A program made the position numbers and the translations under genes. A stretch of DNA of 64,000 nt from Margaritifera margaritifera (taxonomy: Eukaryota > Mollusca > Bivalvia > Unionida > Margaritiferidae), in contig JAQPZY010001688.1 in the NCBI GenBank assembly GCA_029931535.1, forward strand, positions 6,007,501-6,071,500. Direction: 5' to 3'. A model generated the notes under the pieces. It searched no databases. It was not told where the DNA came from and saw only the letters and a list, made by a program, of their open reading frames with translations. Each line of letters opens with the position of its first letter. The stretch's first letter is position 1. This document shows positions 43,250 to 53,720 of this stretch, in pieces.

Positions 43250-43290
43250 CCAACGGTCCTTATCAGGACCACCCTTTATCAAGAAAGATT
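43250..43290 (+). terminator. Histone-type mRNA 3' end signal (right TIR)
   Basis: CCAACG, stem-loop GGTCCT-TATC-AGGACC (43255-43270), ACCC, then TCAAGAAAGATT (43279-43290). Identical to the left TIR copy and 22 bp after the stop of the right-terminal gene. Confidence 0.87.
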
Positions 43291-43319
43291 AATTCTATTT
43301 TCCCACACCCTCCTCCCCA

Positions 43320-43423
43320 CCGTAATGTAGTGACGAAGACAACAACGTCTACTACTATCAAAAACACACCCCACCCTTTTTTGATGGTAGTAGACGTTGT
43401 TGTCTTTCGTCACTACATTACGG
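43320..43423. repeat. 104-bp palindrome inside the right TIR
   Basis: Counterpart of 17555-17658, with the same arms and loop. Confidence 0.9.
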
Positions 43424-43563
43424 TACCATGTTAAACTCCCGTACGACCCCAAAGAGTCCCCCGCATGTTAAACTCCCGTTGACCCCAAAGAGTCCCCCGC
43501 ATGTTAAACTCCCGTTGACCCCCAAGGGTCCCCTTTGACCCCCAATCGTCCCACCTAACTACT

Positions 43564-43569
43564 TACATT
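43564..43569. repeat. Right target-site duplication TACATT
   Basis: TACATT directly follows the right TIR and matches 17445-17450. Confidence 0.9.
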
Positions 43570-43798
43570 TATGGTGATATTGTGTATTAACCATAAAAAA
43601 ATAACTTCAATTAATCTATATACCTAAATAAAACTTAATTGTTTTAAGGTCTTATCAACTGTGTACCTGTAAATCAAGTGGATACATCGTTCAATTTCGT
43701 AACCCAATAGAGGTGTAGAAAAATATTAATTCCTTGGTTATAGCACGCTGCGTGCAAAATATTTATCGCTTGGCTATAACATGCTTTGTGGAAAAATG

Positions 43799-43849
<51 letters not shown>
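43570..43849. other. Short strip between the two elements
   Basis: 280 bp of AT-rich DNA with two diverged copies of a TGG-TATA-CACGC-TGC-style phrase (near 43737 and 43771), ending in a (TA)n run at 43801-43849. No gene. Confidence 0.6.
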
Positions 43850-43851
<2 letters not shown>

Positions 43852-44280
43852 TAGCTTTATGGGGAAATTGGGGGTCATATGGGAATTAACATTACGCCAT
43901 AGGTTAACATGCGGAGGGCACTTGGGGGTCATAGGGGGAAATCTTATGTTCAAATTGTCCATAGTCCATAGGTTTAACATTGAGATGGTATTATTGGGTC
44001 AGAATTTATAGGGTCAAAAATTTATAGGGTCAAAGATGTTTGGGTCAAACATACTATCCAACATACACCCTACAATCCAGCAGCCGTTTTATTTTTTATT
44101 ATTATTACAACCCAACAAACACCGTAGAATCCAGCAGCCGCTTTTTGATTACAAACTTACATACAACCCACTATTAAGCAACTTCTTTTTTATTACAATC
44201 CAACGCACACCACTACTAACACAAACATAAAACGCAAATCGGCAATAACTTTGAGTAGTATTTCCTTTCTCTAGAGATCT
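43850..44280. repeat. Diverged left terminal region of the relic
   Basis: Shares AGTAG, ATTGGGGGTCA, GTTAACATGCGG-GGGC and CTTGGGGGTCATAGGG with the intact TIR. The inner part has tandem AATCCAGCAGCCG units (near 44075 and 44130). The 104-bp palindrome is not recognisable. Confidence 0.6.
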
Positions 44281-44300
44281 GGGTGGCCCTGAAAAGGGTC
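44264..44300 (-). terminator. Diverged histone-type 3' end signal
   Basis: Minus strand: CCAACG, GACCCT-TTTC-AGGGCC (44285-44300; one stem mismatch), ACCCAGATCTCTAGAGAAAGG. The loop TTTC and the ACCCA flank match canonical histone ends. Confidence 0.7.
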
Positions 44301-44514
44301 GTTGGGGTTGTTAACAAAACAAGAAGGTTAACACATACCACACCTTTTTACTGTTCTCCGCAAACTTCGTCTCACTGCCAGTCCCATAGACTAAGACCCT
44401 CTTCGGGTATTCTTGTCTCTCTACACAAATCCTTTTTTTCTATATGTCTGTCTCCGCAATCTTCGTGATGGCCGACGATGCCTTCACATAGTCTAGGTAA
44501 TCTGTATATATAGT
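44283..44514 (-). pseudogene. Decayed homologue of the small basic gene
   Basis: Minus-strand homologue of 23203-23436. KAS-A-TKI, CVERQ-PKRVLVYG and the downstream stem-loop are recognisable, but stops and frame changes interrupt it. Confidence 0.6.
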
Positions 44515-44584
44515 CTTGAAACGGATTGAACATAATTCAGTCAGGGCATGTTGTATCTCTTCCAATCAGAAGACAGCGGACGTG

Positions 44585-44592
44585 TGACGTCA
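44585..44592 (+). promoter_or_regulatory. CRE (TGACGTCA)
   Basis: Consensus CREB/ATF site upstream of the coiled-coil homologue, as at 23603. Conserved although the surroundings have diverged. Confidence 0.6.
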
Positions 44593-44725
44593 TTTTCAAT
44601 ATATGTGCACACGAACGTTCCTACGATTTACCATTGCGGAACAGTTCAAGCACAATCCATAACGAAGGCATTGTATTGGGGTGTGCCTGCCGCGGATATA
44701 TCGTATACTCAGAGTGATAGTACAA

Positions 44726-45290
44726 TGACTATTACAACTACTGCTGCTGTAGCCAGTATTCTTCTTCCAGAAGAGGATGACTTCAACTTAGCCTTGACTG
44801 ATTTCCTATCGTCTCTGCAAGAAGGTAATACTACCTTCACCTCTTTCTCCGTCATTACCAGTGTATGATGATTTCAAAAAGAAACATAATGAAGAGTTGG
44901 AGAGATTTTTGCACCGTCAGAAAGAAGAAGAAGTAGTATTTGTTTAACAGCAACATCAACAAGAAGATGAAAAAATAAAGCGAGAAGAAGAAGAGAAGAG
45001 GAAAACTTTGAAAAGTGAACAGAAGATAGAGAGTGAAAACAAAACAGCAAGTCTGTTACAATACATTATGGTGGAGTTAAAGCACCAGAGAGAAATATAT
45101 CAGATATCTATAGTTCAACCCAAGAGAAAGAGACCTTCACGATCCAAGACTTCTAAACCTTCTATGTCTACATCAAGTCTCACCGCCACTGAGACGCCAG
45201 CAGCAGCAGAAGTTATTACTACCACTATCAAAGCAGCAACAGCAGCAGGAGTATGACTTGGCCTTTTAAAAGGATTAACGCAGTTAAAGT
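44726..45290 (+). pseudogene. Decayed coiled-coil accessory gene
   Basis: Homologue of 23671-24328. An acidic EEDDFNLALTDFL patch after a Thr-rich start, a charged coiled coil, then SLLQYIMVELKHQREIYQISI, PKRKRPSRSK and an Ala/Thr tail ending in LKGLTQLKL. A frame change near 44860 and a stop near 44945 break it. The C-terminal half (45008-45256) is open and continuous through the point where the intact element is frameshifted. Confidence 0.7.
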
Positions 45291-45555
45291 TGATGATGTC
45301 AAGTCCATAAGATTTTATTTATTCAAGAAAATGCCAACTGTCTTTTTCAAGGACACATATATCTCAATGATTGCCAAATCAAGTAAAACTTAAATTCCTC
45401 CACGACAAGGTGTGCATGTGTGAGTGTGTTTAAGTATCTTATCCATACTAAAAGAAAAAAAATCAAGACAAAGTGGACACTTAGGTTTTCTTTCGTATAT
45501 TCTCGTGAAATCATAATCACAATGAAATTTCATAACACATCACAAAAATATTTTT

Positions 45556-45606
45556 TCTTCTTTCTTTCTTTCTTTCTTTCTTTCTTCTTTCTATCTTTCT
45601 TTCTTT
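45556..45606. repeat. (TTTC)n microsatellite
   Basis: Imperfect TTTC run just downstream of the zinc-knuckle pseudogene. Confidence 0.9.
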
Positions 45607-45618
45607 CACTGTGAGTCT

Positions 45619-45958
45619 CTTCTTTTGAATTTCTTCACTGGCATGGGTTATTCCTCTTCTCCTTCAGTGCTTCTATTTGTCTTGCCATCTTGAATTTCTT
45701 GATGAGTCTGAGTTCTTCTTTTGGTTCTGAAAAACGATCCTCCTCCTCCTTGTTCTCTCTTTTCTTGGGACACTCTGAAGACCAATGTCCTTTTTCTTGA
45801 CACTGATAACATGTATCTTTACTTTTGTCTCTCTTTTCTTCCACTTTCCTTTTCTTTGACGTTGTAGATATTCTGGAGCCCAATGTCCTTTCTCTTAACA
45901 TACATAGCAAGTATCATGATTTTTAACTCGAGTGGAATAGTCCGCTTTGACTTTTTCA
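45619..45958 (-). pseudogene. Decayed zinc-knuckle gene
   Basis: Homologue of 24627-25349 on the minus strand, starting MKKSKRTIP. One intact knuckle (CYQCQEKGHWSSEC) and one destroyed knuckle (CYVKRKDIG) remain; frames change between them. Confidence 0.75.
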
Positions 45959-46104
45959 TCTTCACAGACTGAAATCTGAATGAATATATTCTCTTATGGT
46001 GAGAAACTCTCTCTATATAGGGAGAGAGTGTGTAAAACAAAGTCAAATCAAGTTTTTGAAACAAGATAAAACGATCACACCTTTTTGAGAAGAAACCAGA
46101 AGCC

Positions 46105-47617
46105 AAGATACGACGATTACCTTCTGTGTCGCCTCATATACTAAGTGAAGTGTTAACACAAGTGCATGCCAGTGATTTTAAAGATGACACGAGTGAGCAT
46201 GAAGCAATACCGTTTACCTCCACCACAAGACCAAGAGGGTCAAGATCAGCTAAGAAAGAAAGTCATTCAGTAGCTCCCGAGGATTATTTTCACGTTCGAG
46301 AAGCCCCAAAAAGTGACTTCCAGACAATTTAAAAAGATGGCTTTCAAGTTTGAAGTGCCACGAGAGAAAGCAGAGGGTTTCATTATAGATTTATGAAATT
46401 CATTGTTAAAGACATTGAAACGACAATGCCAAGCTAAAGATGACGATCGTTTGAGACAATCCATAAATCACGACAGTTTGAAGTCTCCAGTCAGGATCGA
46501 GTTTAGTACACCGGCAGAATTAACACCTTCCAACATTATCGAAAAGGTTTAACACGTTCAACAATCCAATGACGAGTTTAACATGACTTATGAAAAAGTG
46601 ACTCTTCACATGACACACGTTTCACCTCCCAGAGGTAGTGGACGACACATAGTTTTATTACTGGATGAAATTCGCAGTACCAAACGCAGTATCATCCAAA
46701 TTGCCAATTACTAAGATGAAATGTGCTTAGCCTGTGCCATCGCAGTGGCTCAAACTTATGCCGAGAAGAACGATACTACGGAATGATAAATATCATGGGA
46801 AAGCATTCAACAATCGGACAGAGCCCAACAACTAAAAGAAGCAGAACTCCTTTTGCAGCAAGCAGGCATTTCCAAAGAGACCGTGTGTGGAGTTCCTGAA
46901 ATGTCGAAACATTAGGACGTGTTGGCCCCTCGTTATAATTTGAAAGTATACCCTCAAGTCGTTAGCTTCCAGACCTTGCGTTCATGAAGGAAAAGAAAGA
47001 ATTCATTGTTCTTCTTGCAAGTGAACCTTCGTCAGTCCATCTTGTTACGAACAACATCGCATGAAACAAGTTCAAAAAAGTGCTTGCGAATTATTTAGAT
47101 TGTGCTCCACTGGTGAATATATTGTTCGAACGAATAACCAAAAGTCACACGTGTATCCAGGAAAGAAAAAGATGCTGTTTTTGTCTCCAAGTTTTGGACT
47201 TCGATCAGCAGTGTTATATTCAAAATTACGACAATGAACTTGAGAAAGTATTAAAGGAAGATCAGAACAAGAACAAAAAGAAATGTGTATGTCTTATCTT
47301 TCTTGACTTTGAATATACTAGAGACTGGAATTCACATTTGGGTAGCTCGTCGTGCTTATGACAAATGTATACAAGAACCTATATTTTTTCACTGTCTAAA
47401 TGGTAGTAAGATTTCAGGACGACGAAAAAACTTCCTTCAGGGCTCTCGTACTCTTGCTGATTTGGCGAATGGATTTAAGACCACACTGACAGCACTTGGA
47501 GCGAAGAGGACATCCAGCGTTATGGGAAATGTCATCGATATGCTAAAGTCATAGCTCACAATTTCTCCGGTTACGACGGACAATTTCTTTTAAAATATTA
47601 TTCAGAACCAGGTACAG
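46105..47617 (+). pseudogene. PolB pseudogene, 5' half
   Basis: Parallels 25560-27290 of the intact PolB with many stops. Recognisable in order are LTQVHASDF, VAPEDYF, FSTPAELTP, VQQSNDEF, THVSPPRGSG, STKRSIIQI, DEMCLA, zinc-rich segments, FLDFEYT and NFSGYDGQF. The N-terminal leader and the VAPEDYF segment are in one frame here. The match ends after GYDGQFLLKYY at the LTR-element insertion. Confidence 0.88.
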
Positions 47618-47639
47618 ATGTTATGTATGTTGTTTACAT

Positions 47640-48243
47640 ACTTAACGTTTGTTTATGACTCTGCCAAACCTATCCCGATTAAAATATTATTGGACACAGG
47701 AGATTCTCAGAGGCTTTTATTATCAGGTACTTTGCCTCTGTCTGAGAAGTCTTCTCTAGTGATTGTGTTCTTATTCAGGCAGTAGAGTGCGGCTTTGTAA
47801 ATGTTCCTCTCCATTGTGTCAATTTTTCATCAGATTTAGTTTCCGGACCTGTGATTTGTTGGGGCAGTGACTTCTTTACCTGTAGAAGGTATTCATTTAT
47901 TACTAGGCAACTACCTAGCAGGAGATAAGGTCATGGTTAATTCACTTGTAACTGACAAGCCTTGTTTGGGTCAAAGATTTGATCCTATTCAGATTGAAAT
48001 TCCTCATTTGTATTCTACTTGTGCAATTACCAGAGCTATGGCAAAAATAGCTCTTGAGAATGATGTTGATCAGGAAATTATTCCTTTAGCTGACACATTT
48101 ATTGGTCAGTCTTTTGATGAAGTCACTTTTTCTTATAATATTGATGAATCAAAAGATATTGATCACATTTATCCTCCTTTTACTACACATTCTCTTTATT
48201 CTAATCAGGGTGACAAAAGAATATCACTCCTTGTCAAACAGTA
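47640..48243 (+). pseudogene. Retroelement protease region
   Basis: KILLDTGDSQ carries the retropepsin DTG, and VEGIHLLLGNYLAGDKVMVN is the typical C-terminal part. Two frames and several stops separate them. 47867-48244 is the open part. Confidence 0.75.
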
Positions 48244-48289
48244 ACACGATCCTGAGATCTCCTGTTTGTTTCAGAGGGCTATTAGTAAA

Positions 48290-49340
48290 ACTGAAGTCAC
48301 ACAGTGTCCCAGATTGTTATTTTGTTACAAATAGGGCCCTTATAAGAAAATGGAGACCACCCGAGGGACCTGCCGATGACGAGTGGTCAGTGAGCTATCA
48401 AATTGTCGTTCCGAGGTCATATGGGCCGAAACTTAAACGTGATGTTTCTAAATACTGTAGATGTTGTCACACTTGTCAAGTGGTAGGAAAACCCAAGCAG
48501 AAGATACCTAAGGCTCATACGCAACCTATTCCTGCATTTGACGAACCATTTAGCAGAATAATGGTAGACTCTGTCGGTCCCTTAGCTAAGACCAAGTCAG
48601 GCAACCAATACAATGTTTCTAGAGACAATTCCTTTGAGAAATATTAAAACTAAAACCACTGTAAAAGCTTTGGTAAAGTTTTCTTTACACTTGTTGGCCT
48701 TCCTATATCCGTCTAGTCTGATCAAGGGTCAAATTGTGTGTCTGGAATTTTCTAACAAGGCATCCAACAGTTTAAATCTTCTGCCTATCACCCTGAAAGT
48801 CTAATGGCTTTGGAAAGATTTCATCAAACTTTGAAGAATAGGATTCGGTCATATTGCTTTGATACAGGAAAGGATTGGGATGAGGGTGTTTATTTGCCAT
48901 TGTTTGCTGTTAAGAAATCTGTTCAAGAATCATTGGGTTGTAGTCCTTTTGAACTGGTTTGAGACATACTGTCCGTGGACTACTTAAGTTATTAATAGAA
49001 AAACTTCTTTCAAATGAAGATTCAGCGATTAATCTTCTTGACTAATGTCTCTTATTTCAAATATAAGTTGTCAAAGGCCTGTGAAGTGGCAAGAACTTAT
49101 CTTCCCTCTACTTAGTCAAAAATGAAATTAAGGGATGACAAAAATACACAGGAAAGGAGTTTTTAGCCTGGTGATAAAGTTCTGACTCTCTTGCCCATAC
49201 CTCAAAATCCTCTTCGGGCTAAACTGTATGGTCCTTATACAGTTGAAAAGAAAAATAAATGACAAAATTTATATCATTAACACTCCTGGGAGGCGGAAAC
49301 AGAAACAACTTTGTTACATAAATGTATTAAAGGAGTGTTT
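48290..49340 (+). pseudogene. Retroelement integrase region
   Basis: An N-terminal RKWRPP-DEWSV segment, a zinc-finger C-x2-CHTCQ (the His pair is lost in a deletion before it), a catalytic-core start IMVDSVGPLAKTKSGNQY, and after frame changes QGSN, YHPES, LERFHQTLKNRIRSYCF, DWDEGVYLPLFA and QESLGCSPFELV, with the GPYTVEKK end segment. Multiple frameshifts. Confidence 0.82.
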
Positions 49341-49439
49341 GACAGAGATCTAATTATTCAATCAATCTAATTATACCTGTCCCACACAGTGAAGATGTAA
49401 ACGATGAAATACAATCTGACTGTAGTGACTCTGGTTTAA

Positions 49440-50040
49440 CCAAACGTCGGAATTCAGACATATTAAACAATCTGGACCAGAAATTGTCACATCTACAACA
49501 CAAAGAAAGGAGTGAACTAAAACAGCTATTACATGAGTATGAGCACTTGTTTCCTAATGTTCCTACACGAACAAATAAAATCTATCAAGACGTTGATATT
49601 ATAGATTCTACACCTGTGAAACAGCATCCTTACAGGATGAATGCTCTAAAACAGGAATATTTGAAAAAAGAAATTCAATATTTACTGGAGAATGATTTTA
49701 TAGAACCAAGTAAAAGTAACTAGAGTTCACCATGTATTCTTGTACCTAAGCCGATTAATTTGAGCAAAAGTGAGTTTTGCCATGCTTGTGTCACATTTCT
49801 AGGACATATTGTGGGACAAGGTCAAGTTAAACCTATAGAAGCTAAGGTCAAAGCTATCTTTGAATTTCCGGTTCCAATTTGTAAAAAGAAACTGATGCGA
49901 TTTTTGGGTATGGCTGGATATTATCGGAAATTGTTTTCAACGTTTTCTATAATTGCTGAACCTTTGACAAGTTTGTTGAGTAAGAAACCAAATTTCATTG
50001 GTCTGACAAGTGTCAGGAATCTTTCGACAAGTTAAATGCC
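49440..50040 (+). pseudogene. Retroelement RT, core deleted
   Basis: The fingers entry (VKQHPYRMNALKQEYLKKEIQYLLENDFIEPSKSN, then PCILVPKP) jumps directly to the thumb side (FLGHIVGQGQVKP, FPVPICKKKLMRFLGMAGYYRK). The palm with the YxDD site is missing, so a deletion of about 120 codons removed the catalytic centre. Confidence 0.85.
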
Positions 50041-50079
50041 ATTATTAAGAATGCACCAGTTCTTTCTGCACCAAATTTC

Positions 50080-50490
50080 AGCCAATCATTTAATTTGTCT
50101 GTTGATGCAAGTGATGTAGGGGTTTGTGGAGTATTGATTCAGGAAGACAAAATTGGTGTGGATCACCCTGTGTGTCATTTTTCTAAAAAAAAATAAACAA
50201 GCACCAGAAAAATTATTCCACAATTGAGAATGAAATGTTTGGCTTTGATATTGGCTTTACAACATTTTGAAGTGTATGTTACATCGGCTCCTCCTCCGAT
50301 TATTGTATACAATGATCACAATCCCTTTACTTTCATCAACAAAATGAAAGATAAAAATCGTAGATTGTTGAGTCGGAGTTTAATATTGCAGGAATATAAC
50401 ACTGACATTAGACACGTCAGGGGAAAAGACAATGTGATCGCAGATGCGCTCTTACGTGCATATAAGTATTATATTGCTTTATGTAATTAA
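50080..50490 (+). pseudogene. Retroelement RNase H region
   Basis: NLSVDASDVGVCGVLIQ and HPVCHFSKK, then MKCLALILALQHFEVYV, YNDHNPFTF and HVRGKDNVIADALLRA: the RNase H order with a frame change near 50200. Confidence 0.83.
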
Positions 50491-50587
50491 GTTCAGTATC
50501 ATAAAACATCTTCCAATGTAATTTTGGTTATTATAGATTAGATGCATATTTAAAACAAAGCTTTATTGCATAAATCTTTCTTTTTCT

Positions 50588-51369
50588 TTATGAGGGGAGG
50601 TGTTATGTACAATGTTTATATAATATTATAAATATTTTAGGAAATTATAAATGTTTCTTGACTTTAATCGTTTAATAAATTAATTTAATAAATGTTCAGA
50701 CCTTAATGTTAGGTATCAGTCTTACGTGTTTAGCTATTGTCCTTGAATTAGGTTGTTTCCTTAGTATTTGAGTTCAAGGACAGTTTTGGTAAACAACTTG
50801 TTTATTCAATTTGAAGTCAGGGTTGATTTTGTTTACAGATAAAGCTAGAATTTTCTATAGAATTATGTGTTGAAAGTCACATACAAAATAAACTTTTCTA
50901 GAACATTCTGTCATGTGAGTTATCTTTATATATACCATGTTTAGTGCACAGTTTACAGTTTCGACCATAACATCAGTCAATAAAGAGTCATTACAGTTGT
51001 AAAGAATCATTCCAAATTCAGAGAGAGGAATTATTTAAAATATTCATTGGAATATAGTGCTGATTCTCATTTTGGATTTTGAATGGATGATTTAGGGATT
51101 TATGTGAACTTATTCAAAGATATTCTGGAGTACTTCATTTTGGCACATCAACACATTCAATGATACATTAATTCAATCGGAACATTCTATATTTACTGGT
51201 GATTAGGACACTTAGGATTATTGGATTATTTGGATTTTAATTCACGTTACTGTAAGTGTCTTTTGATTTTTATTTTAATTATCTAGAAATAAATTGTTGG
51301 TTGAATTTTACGTGATTTGTTGGTTTCACATTCTTTCTGTTAAATTTTTCTTAGACTATAGGGTCGTAG

Positions 51370-51372
<3 letters not shown>
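50588..51372 (+). repeat. Polypurine tract and 3' LTR
   Basis: TGAGGGGAGG (50591-50600) is the polypurine primer site, followed at 50601 by TGTTATGTAC as LTR start. AATAAA-type signals and a TATATA box near 50925 lie inside. The end is obscured by a (TA)n expansion after GGGTCGTAGTAA. Confidence 0.75.

Positions 51373-51462
<90 letters not shown>
51373..51462. repeat. (TA)n microsatellite
   Basis: About 45 TA units directly after the LTR. Confidence 0.95.
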
Positions 51463-51466
<4 letters not shown>

Positions 51467-52580
51467 CATATAATGAACTTAATTTGAGTGTCATTTGGAT
51501 TTCATTTGATACGAAATTTACTGTTTATGTATATTTTGACAATTTTTTAAATTTCATTATCATAAATAGGAAGACCAATATCAAGTTCTCTTTTTTTTTT
51601 GTTTCTTTAATGTTTTGTTTAGTCTGCATTAGATGCTAAAACATCTTTGGTACACAAGTGTACCAGTATAAGAGATTTATATATAAAAATGATGGCATAG
51701 AAAACGTTTTTTCATAAGTTCATGTGTCTACTACGTTAGAGTTTTTAAAATTATGATGCATTATTTTGCTTTAAAAATGCACATCCTTTCAAATTTAAAA
51801 AAAAAATGCAGGTGCATCAATCTTTGAGGCCGACAAATTAGAAACCGGTAGGAGATAACAAAATTTGTATGGACTGTTCATAAAACCATTTAAAAATGTT
51901 CATTTGTTCCTGGGAAAAACATGAAGTAACAAGGTCTTTTTAGTAGATTGAAATGCATATAAAACGACACTCATTATTAAGTTACATGAGCCTGCATGAA
52001 TTGCCTGTTGTAAGATCACTATGTGGACTAATAACCGGAGGTATACAGTAGATAATACTAGCCAACAAGAATCCATCAGACTCACAGAGTCATGGGCTGA
52101 GGGATGTTGATAGGTCCATTTAACTGAGGTGTCATATTACGATGGATAGAAACTATCCAAATTCTTGGGGCCTGTCCTAAGAATACATCGTCTTTTAAGT
52201 CCTCGCAGCAGGCCAATAAAATGCCACGAGCAGATAAGACTCTTGTTTCTTCTATCATTGATTTTAATGAAGAATATTCAAACAATGAATTTCCGTTGAA
52301 AATTCTAACTTTATTTTTTGAAAATTATCTTTCTTGTTTTTTTGTTTTTTGTGTGTGTTGTTATATAGACAGACTTGGCAAAAGTTAAAATGTCTTGAAG
52401 CTGTAATATATACGTAGAGAAATAATAGCACTTAAGACTTCTTTACAACGATCATGAAAGTACAGTTTCTCACAAAAAGATCAATCAATTATGAGAACAC
52501 GTCAAAACGGTTTAAGAAGAAGATAAAATACTCTGAAATGATGAATTGGTTAACTGAACTGCATAGAAACTGCACAAGCA
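51463..52580. other. No gene seen
   Basis: AT-rich sequence with scattered stops between the LTR and the integrase remnant. Short minus-strand frames at 51900-52300 show nothing recognisable. Confidence 0.5.
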
Positions 52581-53000
52581 AGCTATAAAACATTTACATA
52601 TAAAAGGGTATATGTTCGTCACATTGATGACCAGTGGCAGGCAGACACTGTTGACATACAAAGCTATGAAATATTGACAATGAATAACAAATACATTTTC
52701 ATAGTGACATATATATTTTGGAAATACGCTGGGGCAAAGAAAGTACAAGTAAAAAATGAAGATGATGATTGATAGCAATTTGTAATGAGAGAAAATTATA
52801 TAACCGAATGGTGAGGGAATTATTGGAGAAAGAAAGTATCGAAGACATAAAAGTGTCTCTTAGAGAAAGATTTAATAGAGCTCCAGAAAATGAATAGATG
52901 TATTGCTCAATCTAATTCATGAATACAATAAAATAGGTATCACAAATAAATAGATATGTTACCAAAAGTAGTTATCAAAATAGCGCTTCTGAATTTTTTC
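52581..53000 (+). pseudogene. Polinton integrase remnant
   Basis: Plus strand: YVRHIDDQWQADTVDIQ, then NNKYIFIVTYIF-KYAGAKKVQVK, which matches the first catalytic-Asp region of Polinton integrases. A diverged LLNLIHEYNKI-like segment near 52905-52935 follows. Stops throughout. It diverges more from the integrase at 35938 than the PolB relic does from its counterpart. Confidence 0.7.
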
Positions 53001-53166
53001 CAAAAGAATTTAAAACTACGTGTTTAAAATAAATTAAAAGTTTTAAAAACTATATATTTAAAAATAAATTCAGTTTGTTTTCAAACATTATAAAGTTTTT
53101 ATTTTAAAAATTCCGACATTTTAAAACTATATATTTTTAGGGGGAATTTTAAAACAGAAAGTCATG

Positions 53167-53462
53167 ATGTTATTTTAGATGTTAATTTAAAAAAAGTAAT
53201 AAACATAGGTATTATGTATTATATTACAAAAAAAGTGATATCAGATGGTTACTATATATATATTATATTTCAAAAGATTATTCTAAAAGTGACGAAAAGT
53301 GTTATTTCAAATGTTAATTTCAAAACAAGTAATTCATGATGTTATTTTACATGGTAATAGCAAGAAAGATAACTCTGGGTGTTATTTCAGATGTTTATAT
53401 AAAAAAGGTAAGTTAGGATGTTATTTCAGATGTTAATTTCAAAAAAGTAATTCATTACGTTA
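53167..53462. repeat. About 40-bp tandem repeats
   Basis: Seven to eight diverged units of the form GTTATTTCAGATGTTAATTT, CAAAAAAGTAATTCAT. It ends where cassette gene c'' begins. Confidence 0.75.
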
Positions 53463-53720
53463 TTTCCCTTGGGGAGACTACAGTGGGTGCCCAATCCGCT
53501 AGCTACGTTGATGGCTAATGAGCTGCGCGTATCGTGGAAACTGACGTCCGAGCACGTCACAGTATGGCTGCCGATGAAAGACCAAGTGGTTGCCGACCTT
53601 ATCGACCCAGGTAGCTCAAGGGCCCCATCAAACGAAGGTTCGTGCCGCCAGCCCACCTGAGGCCATACCTGGTTCCACCAACAGAGGTTACACCTCAGTC
53701 CTTTTAAGGGCTACTAGAAT
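53463..53720 (+). pseudogene. 3' part of cassette gene c''
   Basis: The C-terminal block of the gene c family (PPAHLRPYLVPPTEVTPQSF, compared with MPDHLKPYFLKP at 20362-21370) with frame changes before it. The variant stem-loop AGTCCT-TTTA-AGGGCT lies at 53697-53712. Confidence 0.6.
53697..53712 (+). terminator. Variant histone-like stem-loop
   Basis: AGTCCT-TTTA-AGGGCT, preceded by AGAGGTTACACCTC. Same relation to the end of gene c as at 20364-20379. A related AACCCT-TTTA-AGGTCT copy is at 56309-56324. Confidence 0.5.

Larger units (their letters stand above)
17451..43563. mobile_element. Polinton/Maverick (adintovirus-like) element
   Basis: A 26,113-bp self-synthesising DNA transposon or integrated virus. 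It is bounded by terminal inverted repeats starting AGTAGTT and by a perfect 6-bp duplication. It encodes the six Polinton core proteins: PolB (25.5-29.6 kb), packaging ATPase (33.1-33.8), integrase (35.9-37.1), minor capsid (37.5-38.6), major capsid (39.1-40.4) and adenain-type protease (41.0-41.6). The core genes all read rightwards; left-end accessory genes read mostly leftwards. Most core genes carry a single frameshift and four genes carry an in-frame stop. The matching TSD and near-identical terminal repeats point to recent insertion. Confidence 0.95.
43250..43563. repeat. Right terminal inverted repeat (314 bp)
   Basis: Reverse complement of 17451-17728 with one additional 36-bp GACCCCAAAGAGTCCCCCGC-type unit, ending AACTACT. 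Near-identity of the two TIRs suggests recent insertion or ongoing gene conversion. Confidence 0.95.
47619..51372 (+). mobile_element. LTR retroelement relic, PR-IN-RT-RNH order
   Basis: A Ty3/gypsy-like element inserted into the PolB pseudogene. The first ten bases of the left LTR (TGTTATGTAT) appear to remain, then a deletion leads into the coding region. In order: aspartic protease (LLDTGDSQ, then LLLGNYLAGDKV), integrase (RKWRPPEGPADDEWSV; CRCCHTCQVVGKPKQKIP; FDEPFSRIMVDSVGP; QGSN; YHPES; ERFHQTLKN; DWDEGV), then RT and RNase H. Integrase upstream of RT is the order described for Gmr1-type gypsy elements and Ty1/copia, not for ordinary gypsy elements. The 3' LTR is 50601 to about 51372. 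Confidence 0.85.
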
